Below are positions 1 through 10,556 of a DNA stretch of 64,000 nt, one piece after another; within the stretch, counting starts at the first letter, position 1, and the number at the start of each line of letters is the position of its first letter. The notes under the pieces were generated by a model, which was not told the DNA's origin, searched no databases, and saw only the letters and a program-made list of their open reading frames with translations. The stretch is from Gymnopilus junonius (Eukaryota > Basidiomycota > Agaricomycetes > Agaricales > Galerinaceae), in assembly GCA_015501075.1 (NCBI GenBank), contig JADNYJ010000081.1:62001-126000 (forward strand), in the 5' to 3' direction. Both the position numbers and the translations under genes were made by a program.

Positions 1-480
1 ACTGACCAGTACAATACCATCGATAGAGCTGTGGGAATATCTCCGATCACAAGAGATAAGATATTCTGCCACCCATTTATTTCACTTGCCACTCTCTCGC
101 TTAGCCACAGCAGTTCGAGGTTTGAAGTTCGAATTCACCGGCTCGGAGTCATCTGTCACCCCTTCTACCCTTTTCTGTCAACTGAAAACGTCAAAAACCC
201 ATCATCGTCACCCTCAAAAAGCGATCACATGCATGCCCTTTCTCGTCCAAATCTAGCTCACTTCCTTCCACACGAGGCAGATTCAGACTCTGCGCAAACG
301 GCTTGGAATGACAAATCGTGAGTTCTCCTTCTCCTTTATTCTAGACCATTCGTTGAAAGACGTCCTTTTCGGATAGACGAGCCGTCCGTCGATCCTTTAT
401 CTCGCGCGGAAGAGATATGGCTATTGCGAACAAAGGAAATCACTGGCTGCGGGTGGTGTCATGCCACAATTTTATGGCAC
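1..480. other. No gene recognised
   Basis: I see no convincing coding exon here. A short open frame at 31-321 has no recognisable domain and no supporting splice structure. Confidence 0.4.
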
Positions 481-493
481 ACCAATATACTCG

Positions 494-500
494 TATAAAG
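494..500 (+). promoter_or_regulatory. TATA box candidate
   Basis: TATAAAG lies about 200 bp upstream of the ATG at 696. Between them is a pyrimidine-rich stretch of CT tracts, which is common in basidiomycete 5' leaders. The assignment is inference from position and motif. Confidence 0.4.
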
Positions 501-695
501 GGTGCTCTCAAAAGTTCGCATATTTCCCCTCTTAATTTACTCACTGTCTCTCTTTAACGCTTACTCCCTATTCATTCACTGCAGTGCAGTTTACCGCTCT
601 AGACACTAGACGCTAGACGCTTAATTCTTCTCCTTTCTTCTTTCACAAGTTCTCGACTTCACCTAACGCTCACGCTCATCCACGCCCATTTCGTC

Positions 696-1438
696 ATGTC
701 CCCTGTAACGCCAACTAAAACCAAGCGCGATGGAACCTCCCGCTTGCTTGCCAAGTCCCCAACTTTCCTAACGCCTTCCTCACCCGAGGCTACACCTCGG
801 AGGTTATTGTTTAAGGAAGAGCTGGCGCGGCGTCGTCCACTACGAGATGTCGATACAAACGTCAATGCCGATTCAGATGAACATTTTTTCGCTTCAAGCT
901 CTATTACTGTGTGGGTACTCTCTTTCTCATCTTTACCTCCCCTAATCACCTTCTTACCACAAGTTCTACCCATCCTCCTCCTTCCTCATTTCCATATACA
1001 TTTCCTCTTCCGTCCACACTCTCACACAACTTTAGTCCACCAATCGTACTACCCACACTTCCCACCTTCCCACCCAACCAGGCCAACATCCCAACCGGCT
1101 TTGAAATCCCAGACGACGTAAACTGGGACGAGATCATTCTCTTATCAAACATCCCAATCGAGATCATCCTAGAATACCTAGCTCCTTCCCCAGCAGTGCT
1201 AGTGAACCCCGAATTGGATTTCGGACCACTCCCTTCGCCCCCGTTTACCCCGTCGGCCTCACCTCACCCCTATGCGGATGGTTTCTTTGCAGGCATTTTC
1301 GAGACTGGTGTGTACCCCGACACACCTATGCCCATACCCACACCCTCGTTTCAGCACAATCCCAACCCCATCCCGTCTTCGATCGATCCCAGGGCAGAAG
1401 GTGCCGATCCAAGTGCGAGCAGCGCTGAGGAAGCCTGA
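696..1438 (+). CDS. Hypothetical Pro/Ser-rich protein, two exons
   Basis: I do not recognise this protein. Exon 1 starts at ATG 696 and gives a basic, Ser/Thr/Pro-rich N-terminus (MSPVTPTKTKRDG). An intron of roughly 170 bp with a CT-rich body ends at the AG at 1080-1081 and keeps the frame if the donor is the GT at 909 or 915. Exon 2 begins ANIPTGFEIPDDVNWDE and ends at the TGA at 1436-1438 after a proline-rich tail. The product is about 190 residues, with no signal peptide or membrane segment. A TATA box and pyrimidine-rich leader precede it. The stronger donor consensus GTGGGT at 911 would break the frame, so the exact splice is uncertain. Confidence 0.55.
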
Positions 1439-2230
1439 AGGTAGTCCGGATCCTGGTTGTCGGCTGTCCACGGCATTGTCTGACTGGAGTTTTCGAGACA
1501 GATTTCGGCGTTGTGTTGAGCCAGTGTAGCCTGAGGTGATGTCCTCCAATTTCCAAAACGTATTTTTCAAAATTTCTTCTGTATTGGTATTAGTATCGTA
1601 AATTCATACATACGACTCAATCGTAATCGTAATCGTAGATCCTCGCTCGACTACTAACATTTTTTTTAGATTCGTCCAACTCGATTAGGTTGTCGACACA
1701 TTCCCTTCTCTTTCTTTCTTTGAATGTACCTATGCTCTACTGTAGATTCAACGTTCCTTTCCTTGTCGATCTTTCAAGTTGCATACTCTCCTTCCTTTGC
1801 AGCCTGATATCCTAGTGTACTGGTAGTACTCAATCACATTCCTTCATGTATCGTATGTTATCTCAATGTGTATACTCTTTCGCTTGAACAACTTGAAATT
1901 GATTCGGTTCTCTAAAAAATCTCTGCTGATTCCTCCAACTCATCTCCACACCCCTGCATAATTCAGTGTGGCAGCGGCTTTGTACCGTTTATGTGTTTAG
2001 ATAGAATAGCCCTGGTCTCTCTTAACAGAATTCGGACACGAGGAGAGGAGCTGATGACATAACTGACACAAGATGTAGTAAATATACCTCTCGAGAGAGA
2101 TGGTGAACACACGATCGACAAGTTGCAACAACAATACACATATAAAGGATGAGAAGGGAGAACAGGCAGTCCTGTTGAGTGGAGTCAGCGCAGTAACACG
2201 CGCCTCGTTCCGTTTTGCCGATACCCAATC
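1439..2230. other. Intergenic, no gene recognised
   Basis: AT-rich 3' flank of the preceding gene. No domain-bearing frame was seen. Confidence 0.4.
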
Positions 2231-2231
2231 C

Positions 2232-2792
2232 GGAAATTTACACGGCGGGTTGATAGCGTCCATCCTCCACCTCCGTCCTCCTCCTCCTCATTTCGCATCC
2301 TCCTGTACTCGAATACGACACTCGCCATGGACATTCAGGCAGGCGCATACATCCCTCTCCACCATTTCATTGCCAACACCCGCTGGAAAGCTGTACTACA
2401 TCACCACCCCGATATTCTACCCCAATGCGTCGCCGCACATCGGTCACTTGTATTTCCTCGTCACTGGGGATGTGTTTGCGCGGTATCAGAGGCTGAACGG
2501 CAGAAATGTGGAGTATTTGATTGGGACTGACGAACATCGGATGAAGATCCAGAGAGCGGCGAGGCTTCACTTTGGAGGAGAGGCGGGGAGGGAGAAGGAG
2601 TTTTGTGATGCGCTGAGTGAGCGGTTTCGGGTATGTGAGGTTTAGTTTTGTGTTGGTTTATGAGGGCGGCGATGCTAATTGGTGAATGTGCTCTTGATTT
2701 TCAAGGATCTAGGAAGGCGTGCGAATATCAGCAATACGTGTTTCATGCGCGGATCGTCAGAGGAACACCACCGCGCCGTGGACCGTGTTTGG
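2232..2792 (+). pseudogene. Methionyl-tRNA synthetase N-terminal fragment (mitochondrial type)
   Basis: Class I MetRS charges tRNA-Met with methionine. The fragment holds the first part of the Rossmann fold: YYITTPIFYPNASPHIGHL contains the HIGH signature, followed by a GTDEH-type motif in which the usual Gly after GTDEH is Arg. Exon 1 ends at 2630 with a GTATGT donor; exon 2 (2706-2792) gives DLGRRANISNTCFMRG and ends at a GTAAGT donor. After the next plausible acceptor the frame stops within six codons and nothing resembling the connective peptide, KMSKS loop or anticodon-binding domain follows. The start is unclear: no Met lies close upstream in frame, only a Ser/Thr-rich stretch like a mitochondrial presequence. 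It resembles the mitochondrial (MSM1) type more than the cytosolic one. Read as a truncated copy. Confidence 0.75.
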
Positions 2793-2799
2793 GTAAGTT

Positions 2800-4760
2800 G
2801 TCTCCTTCACCTCCCAAGCCCAGTTAATGTGACTCTTTCTTGCCTTACACCTCCGACCCAGCGCGACCTTCAAAGCTAGCATTGCCAAATAGTGACCAGT
2901 CGGAAACAATCGGCAACGGGGAAGCTGACCTGACCAGAACCTCGCACAACCCACTCTCACCTTGCTCTCACCTCCTCGAGCCTCGGGATCGTTGTCAACC
3001 CTTCTTCCTGTTCTCCATCTCCCGACAGTTGAGCACCGCCGTGACACGATTGTCCACGCTGGATTCACTTCGACCGCTGGAACCCACCGGTAACATGGTA
3101 CCTACAGTCCTTGCGGCCCCACAGGACGATTGATGATGGTTAGTTGCATCCTGAACGGCACCATTTGAGGTGAGTAAGTTCATTTCTAACCCTGTTCACC
3201 GCCTAAAATGCTGTTCCAGACTTCCAGTTAATCTGAAGGGGCATGACGCGCAATTGATGCGTAACGACCTCAAGAGCGTGTCCTAGCTCGCCTCAAAGCT
3301 ACCTCAGGCATTCCACGCCAATTTAAGGTCTGGCGCTATCTAGAACCACGGGCGACTATCCCACTGATAGTAGTATGCCACTTCTCCGGTTGGGTTGTGT
3401 GATCTGGTAGCGGTGGAAATAGAAGAAGTGGGTTATTACGTGGTGAGTTTTCTTCTTTTTTTTTTTGGAAGATCGACCGCTGAAGCGGATGACTTTAAGT
3501 ATCTGTGGCTTACGATTTGGGACTCTTGACCACGTGTGGATTTCTTTCTTGCACATTGAACGTTTGCTGGCTAGACACGTCTGCGTATATAGGCCAAGAC
3601 ATATTTTATTTAGCGTGATTGAAGGTTTTCTCGTATAAGGTTTTTAACGTTCTTTCAAACTGGCGAGTCCTGATAGCACTCGGTTTACTCATACATACCT
3701 CGTGCTGGTATTTAAATCACTATTTTGCTCTCTGATGAACGTAGTTTACCTTACCACTTGTTTAGATACGATTTTTACCTTTTCTTACCTCGTTTTAAAG
3801 TCGGTTCGGTTCGCATTAGCACGAGAGTCAGCGCAATACCTTAACAAAGCGAAGAATTCTTGTTGAAATGGAATCAAATTATCAGAGTAAATGAGTAAGT
3901 AGGTATCAGCAGGAGATCCACAGTCCAATTCGGGGTCCATTGTGAGCAAGGCGGTAGGTGTGCGGGATCTTTGGCGAGAGAAAGAGGCCGTTCCAATGAA
4001 CCTCGATGGTGGTAGGAATGTTTGGCTGACAGGGTTGAGAAGGCGATTTCAAGCGCTTGTCTGCCAAACCCAGGGAGAGGAGAGGCAGCCCAGAGGGTTG
4101 GCATCCAGGATATCGGTCCTTCACGCTCTTTGATCAAGGTTGCTTTCTGTACCCGTGCTGCCATCTCCGACTCCTGAGTGGGGCTCTCAATACGACCCGA
4201 CTCGGTATGCTGAGATAGAGCATTGGTGGTCGGTTGTGCTGTATCGCGGTATCACTGAGAGTTTGGCCAAGGTTGGGGAACAGGTGAATGTGCAGGCAGA
4301 GAAGGGGATGTATATAGGACGGGGTGGCGATGGAGGTGTGGTGTGGATGTGAGGAGGGGAAGCGCGAGTGTCGTGGTCGCTGTTGGCTACGATGACGAGG
4401 CAGACTGATCATATTTGGTTGTGTGTGGCGGGACCTTTACCGGCAGATGTCGGCGATGCGTGCTTTGAATCCGAAATAGTCATCATCACTATCGTTGAAC
4501 CTTGGCGTCAGAAAGCCCTTCAATCTGTTCTGTATAACTGCGCTACAGGTGAGTCAAGTAAGTATTTAACATGGCCTATGATTGCTGAATAAGCATCGAC
4601 AGACCTTCTTGCTCACAACATGAGAGAGCCAGTTTCGCTTACCCGCAGCATTGACGTGCCACAAGTTCCCTGTACCTTATCCGACGTCCGACTTGAAGGA
4701 AAACGCCAAGGAGTTGCGCATTGTTCCCCGTACAAGGGTACACTTTTACGCAACATGTAG
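2800..4760. other. Unrecognised region between gene fragments
   Basis: Short open frames occur (for example 2840-3133) but none shows a domain, a consistent intron structure or a membrane or secretion signal. The stretch sits between the MetRS fragment and the DUF6589/MFS fragments and is probably degraded sequence. Confidence 0.35.
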
Positions 4761-4761
4761 A

Positions 4762-4998
4762 TCAAGATCGCCGCCATTCCGTGGCTATGTCCCAGACGAT
4801 TTCTACGAAGGGGAAGTGTGATTGATCGCCTATCCATGGCACTACCTTTTTGGTTCCAAACTCCTTCCGACGTTCATCACTGTCAATTCCCAGCTGCTTC
4901 AAGAATTCTTCTACAAGCTGAGAATTACCTTCATAGCTTGACTCGGGAATGTCGACAGTCCCAAGTAAGTATTGCAATGTCTTATTCTCAGAGCCCAT
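4762..4998 (-). pseudogene. DUF6589-type transposon-derived protein, fragment
   Basis: The reverse strand encodes a 78-residue piece with NSQLVEEFLKQLGI followed by KEFGTKKVVPWIGDQ. From memory this resembles the segment around the V-x-W-x-GDQ motif of DUF6589 proteins, a family common in basidiomycetes and thought to derive from DNA transposons. The frame is lost straight after GDQ, where family members continue with a long conserved region. The fragment lies immediately beside a partial MFS gene on the other strand, as if one had been inserted into the other. No terminal repeats were found around it. Confidence 0.5.
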
Positions 4999-5027
4999 CG
5001 GAAGCTGATCAAGAGCAGGTGGGGGTT

Positions 5028-5344
5028 AGATCGCACGTGAAGCCTCTCTTCATAGGCAGAAAGCTGGCTATCAACAGCTCGATCGTAATATTATCATGGG
5101 GTGAATTTCTGTTTCGTTGCAGCCTATCATTCATTCCTAATCATCCTAACCAGGACTCATCGGACTGGCCTATCCACTGTTCGTAACGCAGTTAGTGTTA
5201 CCTATCGCAATTACGCGATCGTCTCTGTTCTCGGAATTCCTGGTTCACTCATCGCTTGCGCGGTCGTTGATTGGACGAGGACAGGGAAATATTCCTTTGG
5301 AGGAAGGAAGTTGGTCAGCCGTCCTTTACGCTTATACCCCCGAG
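5028..5344 (+). pseudogene. MFS transporter, internally deleted partial copy
   Basis: This is a second, partial copy of the carrier encoded at 35594-38101. Shared blocks are HVKPLFIGRKLAINSS, then after an intron LIGLAYPLF, then VSVTYRNYAIVSVLGIPGS and ACAVVDWTRTGKYSFGGRKL. In the full gene a transmembrane segment and about 30 more residues follow; here they are missing and the sequence jumps to VLYAYTPEV with a GTATGT donor. Parts before HVKPLF and after TPEV are absent. The two first blocks are also out of frame with each other. It cannot make a carrier and is best read as a duplicated remnant. Confidence 0.8.
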
Positions 5345-5498
5345 GTATGTTACTTCCGTTTCTCATACGGGTTTGATCCACAGTCTGCTCCTCAGTAGAA
5401 CCACCTGCTGGTAAATATCATCACCACCCAGTGCGCCAAAATATTTCCCTCAATTTCTCCTCATTACTTATGTAAAGCTCGGCAATGGATTACATACA

Positions 5499-6777
5499 TC
5501 AATAAGCCACGATATCCTGTTGGCGCACCAGTGCATGGTACAATGCATCCGAACCACCATCGTTAGCCAAAACCCCAATGTCCTCTATATCACGAAGTGC
5601 CTTTTCGATGTACTCGCCTGCACCTGATAGATGTGCTACTCGCGCGCATGCAGCATGAAGGCGGAGGTAGCGGGGGTCAGGAAGAGGATACTCTACAGGA
5701 TCAGGAGTGGTCAATTCGATTTGACGCCCATACTCTGGAATTGAAGGTCGGATTGCCGCCAGCTTGTAGCGGTGGCGATCCGGATCATCCTAGAAAGCGT
5801 CACATCCAATAGGTCCATCATAAGCATATTGACTCGTGGCTCACAGCGTCTATTTTCTCAAGCCAAATTTCCAAACTGTCGAAGAATTCATGGAGGCCTG
5901 TTTCCAAAGTGAGAACATTCTGCAGACGATGCACGCCCGCTCCATTGAGTTCTTCAATGGATCTAAGCTGGCCAAATCGAAGTAAAACTGCGTGAGCTGA
6001 TGCTGCATAAGCGGACTGTATTATAAACAGAGCAACGTCAGAAGAACCAAGCGAAGGGAAGAATTCATAAGTACCTTGTTTGGATCACCAAGACCTTCAT
6101 TGGTGGATCGATCGAAAATATGCGATGCCTGCGTCTTTCCCTCTAATTCGCCAGGTTGCGGCACAACAAGACCGGCGTTTACAGAAGCAGTGTCAATTTT
6201 TCCAGAGATGATGCAGCGGTAATGGTCACGATACAATGCCTATTCATGAAATGAGCTTCCGACAGATTATGTATAAGGGAGACATCTGTACAAACCCTCT
6301 TTTTCGCCTTATCATGACTGCTGGGTGTAGCTTCCAATAACCCGCTGAACGCCTGTCTCTGAGTATCGAAAGAGGGGGCAGAAGGATGGCTTCTAGGAGT
6401 AAGTGTGCGACCTTTGTTCCTGCGAACTGAAAGCGAGCATTTTGTAGGTAAAGGACACGACATCCACGTGCGTCGAGTTTAAACTTACATAGGCGTAGGA
6501 GATGTTCGACGTAGAGTTGTGCAAGTTTCTGCATGGCATCATCACTATCACTGGAGCATCGATAGATCTCCCAAGCAAAATCTTGACGACCAGGATCTGT
6601 AGGTGCTTCCAGGAGCATGTATCCGAGAAATCGTGCGGAGACGAGGACTTGAAGGGGAACCATTTTTTCTACTTGTTCATGACGTGCCTCGAGATCAAGA
6701 CATCTATTGTACGCAGATTGGACAATGGCATTGGTACTTAAATGGTGAGGGTTAGGACGTGGCAGGGGTTGAGGCAT
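5499..6777 (-). CDS. HNH endonuclease-domain protein
   Basis: A complete five-exon gene with exons 6777-6489, 6426-6296, 6239-6075, 6015-5845 and 5789-5499. All introns are GT-AG and 54-63 bp, and the exons sum to 1047 nt (348 residues plus stop). The N-terminal half is mostly helical and unrecognised. Exon 3 carries the fungal HNH core: YRDHYRCIISGKID, then a stretch ending in TQASHIF, matching the R-D-x-x-x-C-x-x-(T/S)-G ... A-x-H-I-(F/I) pattern of the HNH family common in Agaricomycetes. The C-terminus includes LTTPDPVEYPLPDPRYLRLH, consistent with that family. HNH proteins bind a metal and cut nucleic acid; whether this one is active, and its role, cannot be told. Unlike most neighbours it has no frame break. 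Confidence 0.88.
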
Positions 6778-6789
6778 TGTTGGCGACGT

Positions 6790-8240
6790 TGTGGTGGAGC
6801 GGGAACAAACATGAACTAGCTACTTCAGTATGGTAAGCCCGAGCACGTGATAACAATGAAAAGCAATATCGTGAGAGATCTGAATCGCATGCGGACATCG
6901 TCCACCTCCCTTTGTTGTAAAGGTAATTTTTAGAGGACAGTGGGACTCTCTACCCAAAAAATGTGAGCAATATAAACTTTATTTATCAATTCGGATTCTA
7001 TACCAAACAAATTGTCCTAACGTATCGAACTTCAGAGCATAGTAGATTGATCATTGTACATGTGCAGTACGACTGCTTGTAGGAATAGCTTAGCTAGCCA
7101 GTGAAAATTCAAAGCTACGATCTACCGGAGCCAGAGGCTAATCATGCAATGGGATCATGCAGCATCAAGAGCCTACACCACACAATTGATCGCCTTCCGA
7201 CAAACTGAAGAGATCACTAAAAGTAGTTTCCGATACAAGTAAGAATAACGGCGGAGATTTACTAGAAATACAGAGATAAACACAGTGTCGATCGTCTCTA
7301 GAATCGTGCCATGAACCTCTATGAAGAGAGACGTACTTAGAGGTATGGATAATGGAACAAACTAACCATATTCGGTTCCTTGGCATCGAGCCTGCACTTG
7401 ATCACACAGGGAAGACATAGTTCAAAGGGATAGTACACCTCGCTTCCCGGATTGCTTTGCTTATTCCAACAGCCCGTTAGCATCGTGCAATGGAGCGAAG
7501 ATGGAGGTTGATGACTGGATTCGAAAAGAGGAATTTCAAAACATGGATCACGCAGCTGATGGTAAAAAGAAGTTGCAGCTTTGTGCAGAGTGGAAAGAGA
7601 GGGTCCTTTGCGAGGACCTTGGAGAAAAGGCGATGGCATCCATTGACACAGACGAAATTCTCCAAGCTATGATAGCTATTCCGCAAGCCGATATCGATGC
7701 TACACAAGTCATGCCCAGGAACGAGTAAAAGGACACAGAATGATAAATAAATTCTGTATTCTTTGAATAAGCTCGCCACTCGGACACCATCAGTGGTAGG
7801 TTGGATTGTGGATGGGAAGATAAAGTCGAAAGAGAGCATGGGTTGTTGGCTAAGAGGTTTGATCAACTTGATGAATTTCATCGATTGGAACTACAGGGCA
7901 TGCTTGACGACATTACAGTGATCAGAAGATTTCAACATATGCAATCCAACGAAAAACGTAATAACAGTAAGTAATGAAACCGCTAAAAGCAGGGAAGATA
8001 ATCGTTTGGCTGTTACCCCTCCATAGTGAGAAGTAAACGTAAATCTAGATCAGCGGGTGGGGGCAAAATAAAATTCGGAAATAAAAGAACGGAAATTGCA
8101 AGCCAAAAGAACGATAACAGAAGGTCATATTATAATATGGCATAAAAAAATTGATATAGAAATCAGGAAGGACTCACAAATCGGAAGATGGTGAAATAAT
8201 GAACAGATATCGAAAAACATCATGATACGTTTACGTCCGT
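6790..8240. other. Unrecognised region with one short ORF
   Basis: A 75-codon plus-strand frame at 7501-7728 (MEVDDWIRKEEFQNMDHAAD...) is hydrophilic and has no domain I know. Frame remnants continue to about 7900, suggesting an old gene that lost its frame. The rest is AT-rich with no exon signal. Confidence 0.35.
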
Positions 8241-8250
8241 GGTAATGAAA

Positions 8251-10556
8251 TCATACCAGAGGCAGACGCAATAGTGGAACCTGAATCTGACGTTTGACCT
8301 GTGCCTCCATCTTGACGTGTTGCTTCTTGACATCATCATCCTTGAGTTTCACAGAAAATGTCAGTGACAAGAAGGCATCGGGGTGGGAGGGAGCCAGGCT
8401 TGAGGAGGGTGTAGAAGAAGCTGGAGGACAGCCTCTTCTGAGTCGAGTCGAGAAGTTTTTGCCGGCAGCAAATAATGACGGCAAGACCAACGCGCAGCAG
8501 GAATGGAACGCCTAAGCGCAAATCATAATTGCTCAATTGTTGATTTAAATCATGAAGGGACATAGTAAGCCTTACCCTCAAAGAGCAACAGGTCCCACAC
8601 GCGATTCAGGTATTCGGGAGGGAGAATACTGACAAAAAGCATAGAGAACCTGGCAGCCCAGATGAGTAGAATTCCGAGAGCAAGGCAAAGAAACATACCA
8701 AGGCTGACATATCGAGATCGGCTGGATACCCATGTCAACCAGCAATTTCCGTGCCAAGGCACCGTCATTGCTTTCCAGGTGCATGAGAATAAAGCAGCGT
8801 CGACTTCCATCTATGTGGTTGAGGCCGAAAAATAAGACTGAACATGGGTGTCCATTATCAAAACAAATATCCAAAAGGCATCTTCCTCCAGAGAAAGCAA
8901 CAGAAGCTGGCCAACGATGAGAGTAAGTCCTGAAAGTTTCCAAAAGGAAGGTAAGAACTCAACGAAAAAAAAACATAATGAGGAATGTACCCATTGAATA
9001 ATGAACATCTGGGACCATATTCAAATATGCCTGCAATAGCACCCCAACGGGCCTTGCTGCCCTTGTAAATGCGGCTGATCCTGGAAACAAATCTTAATAT
9101 CCCTCTCAATCCTCGCAGTCCTATCTTCTGCGGCACCCACACTTCCCACCCCCATCATCATTGCCTTGGAATTCCCCCATCCACATAGTTGAGCATACAC
9201 CCCTGGCACACTGCGCACTTTGCCGTCTGTGAGGTATGACCAGACAAGGTAGCCACAGAGGATGGGATGCCATCCATCAGCAGCTTCTTGACCTTCTTCG
9301 ACTTGCGAGCTCGAGAGGCAGGGTTTGATGACATAAGCGACATCCACTTCAGCTCACGTTGGCGGTGAGCATCCATGGACGAGGACTCAGCATCAGTTGC
9401 TGGTCGAGAGGCCAGGTTGGAAGTCGAAGTACTCGCGTTTTGAGGACCCCAGGAAGCGGAGTCGGGGATGGTGGGAGAACGTTGGCCAGAGATTTGACCT
9501 GCAGAGGAAACAGAGACAGTCGGACTCTCAGTGCGCAGGAAGGTGTTTGGGTTCGAAGCCATCGAATCCTGCCTCATATCCAAAGAGTTATCCCGCCCGA
9601 GAATGGCCGAGTCCTCACTCGTCCGAGCAGCTTGCTGGAAATGTGCCAAATTCGGACGGACGAGCTCGAACTCCATGTCTTGCACTTGGAAGAGCTCGCT
9701 GTCAAAGTTATGAGGATTAGTTGAGGTGGAGGGAGAGAGGAGGATGCTGCCTTCATCATCCTGTCTTGGCTTTCGACAGAGATTTGGCAAGGAAAGTTTG
9801 GAGCGCAGCGACGGTTGACGGCCGACATGGTGTGATGGTGGGGGTGAAACAAGTTGGGAATGCTCGCTGCGAATCGACACCGCATCCGAATCCACAACTT
9901 TATGTCCGAATGAAGACATCACGTCAGGTCGAGAAACTGCTTGTAGCGAAGTAGTCCTTCCAGGAGCTGAGCCCATGATAGGACCAGGTGCAGCGAGAGG
10001 GAGGTCTCCAGAGCCAGAGGTCGCAAGCGAGAGTGTGCTCCTCGACACTGGAACTGGCCTCGATGTCGAACCTGGGCATGGAGTCATGCCTTCATTCAAA
10101 GTTGCATGCGACCCAACGTGACGAAGCTGAGATGTCGGCCTAGGATTCATGGACCCGAAACTAAGTGAAGTCGGCGGACTCTGCACATTTGGACGGCCTA
10201 CAGGTGGTGAGGATGTAGCTGGAGCCATGGTTGTCAACTGTTGTATTGGTGGATCCAACGATTGAGGAGGAACAATGACAGATTGAGCCAAGGGACTACT
10301 AGGTGACTTGAGAGCAGATGACGTGGCATGCAGCTTCAGCCCTGAAGTGACAGAAAGGGAAAGAGGTGACGTCGAAGAGGCGAAGGGCCTGACTTGGTTT
10401 AGTGTTGGGGGTGGTTGAAGCCGTGATGGAAGAAAGAGACGACGTGGAGGTGGCGTTTGATGTCCCTGCTGACAAATTAGAGTCCTTGGCACTAAGATCA
10501 ACAGTCAGCAACCAGTAAGTTGGATAAAGGTTACAAGAACATACCTGCGTTGAATA
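8251..10556 (-). CDS. Rab-GAP/TBC domain protein, frameshifted
   Basis: TBC proteins stimulate GTP hydrolysis by Rab GTPases in membrane traffic. The N-terminal part read here (10.5 to 9.5 kb) is Ser/Pro-rich and probably disordered. The TBC domain follows: ELKWMSLMSSNPASRARK, KKVKKLLMDGIPSSV, then in another frame GYLVWSYLTDGKVRS, IERDIKICFQDQPHLQG, VLLQAYLNMVPDVHYSMG, and after an intron GLTLIVGQLLLLSLEEDAFW, EVDAALFS, KLLVDMGIQPISIC, EYLNRVWDLLLFEG and PFLLRVGLAVIICC. Frame changes occur near 9255 and 9035 and at least twice between 8600 and 8830. The IxxDxxR arginine-finger motif reads IERDIKI and the YxQ glutamine finger reads YSM, so both usual catalytic residues are absent. The stop is at 8251-8253. 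Either a pseudogene or a gene with sequence errors. Confidence 0.75.

Noticed and set aside
121..150. tRNA B-box-like GTTCGAATTC
   Set aside because: No A box at the right distance and no cloverleaf or acceptor stem could be formed by eye. Similar GTTCGAA strings at 52.73 and 54.58 kb failed for the same reason.
4134..4412. Reverse-strand His/Ser/Pro-rich frame
   Set aside because: Low complexity, no domain, no partner exons.
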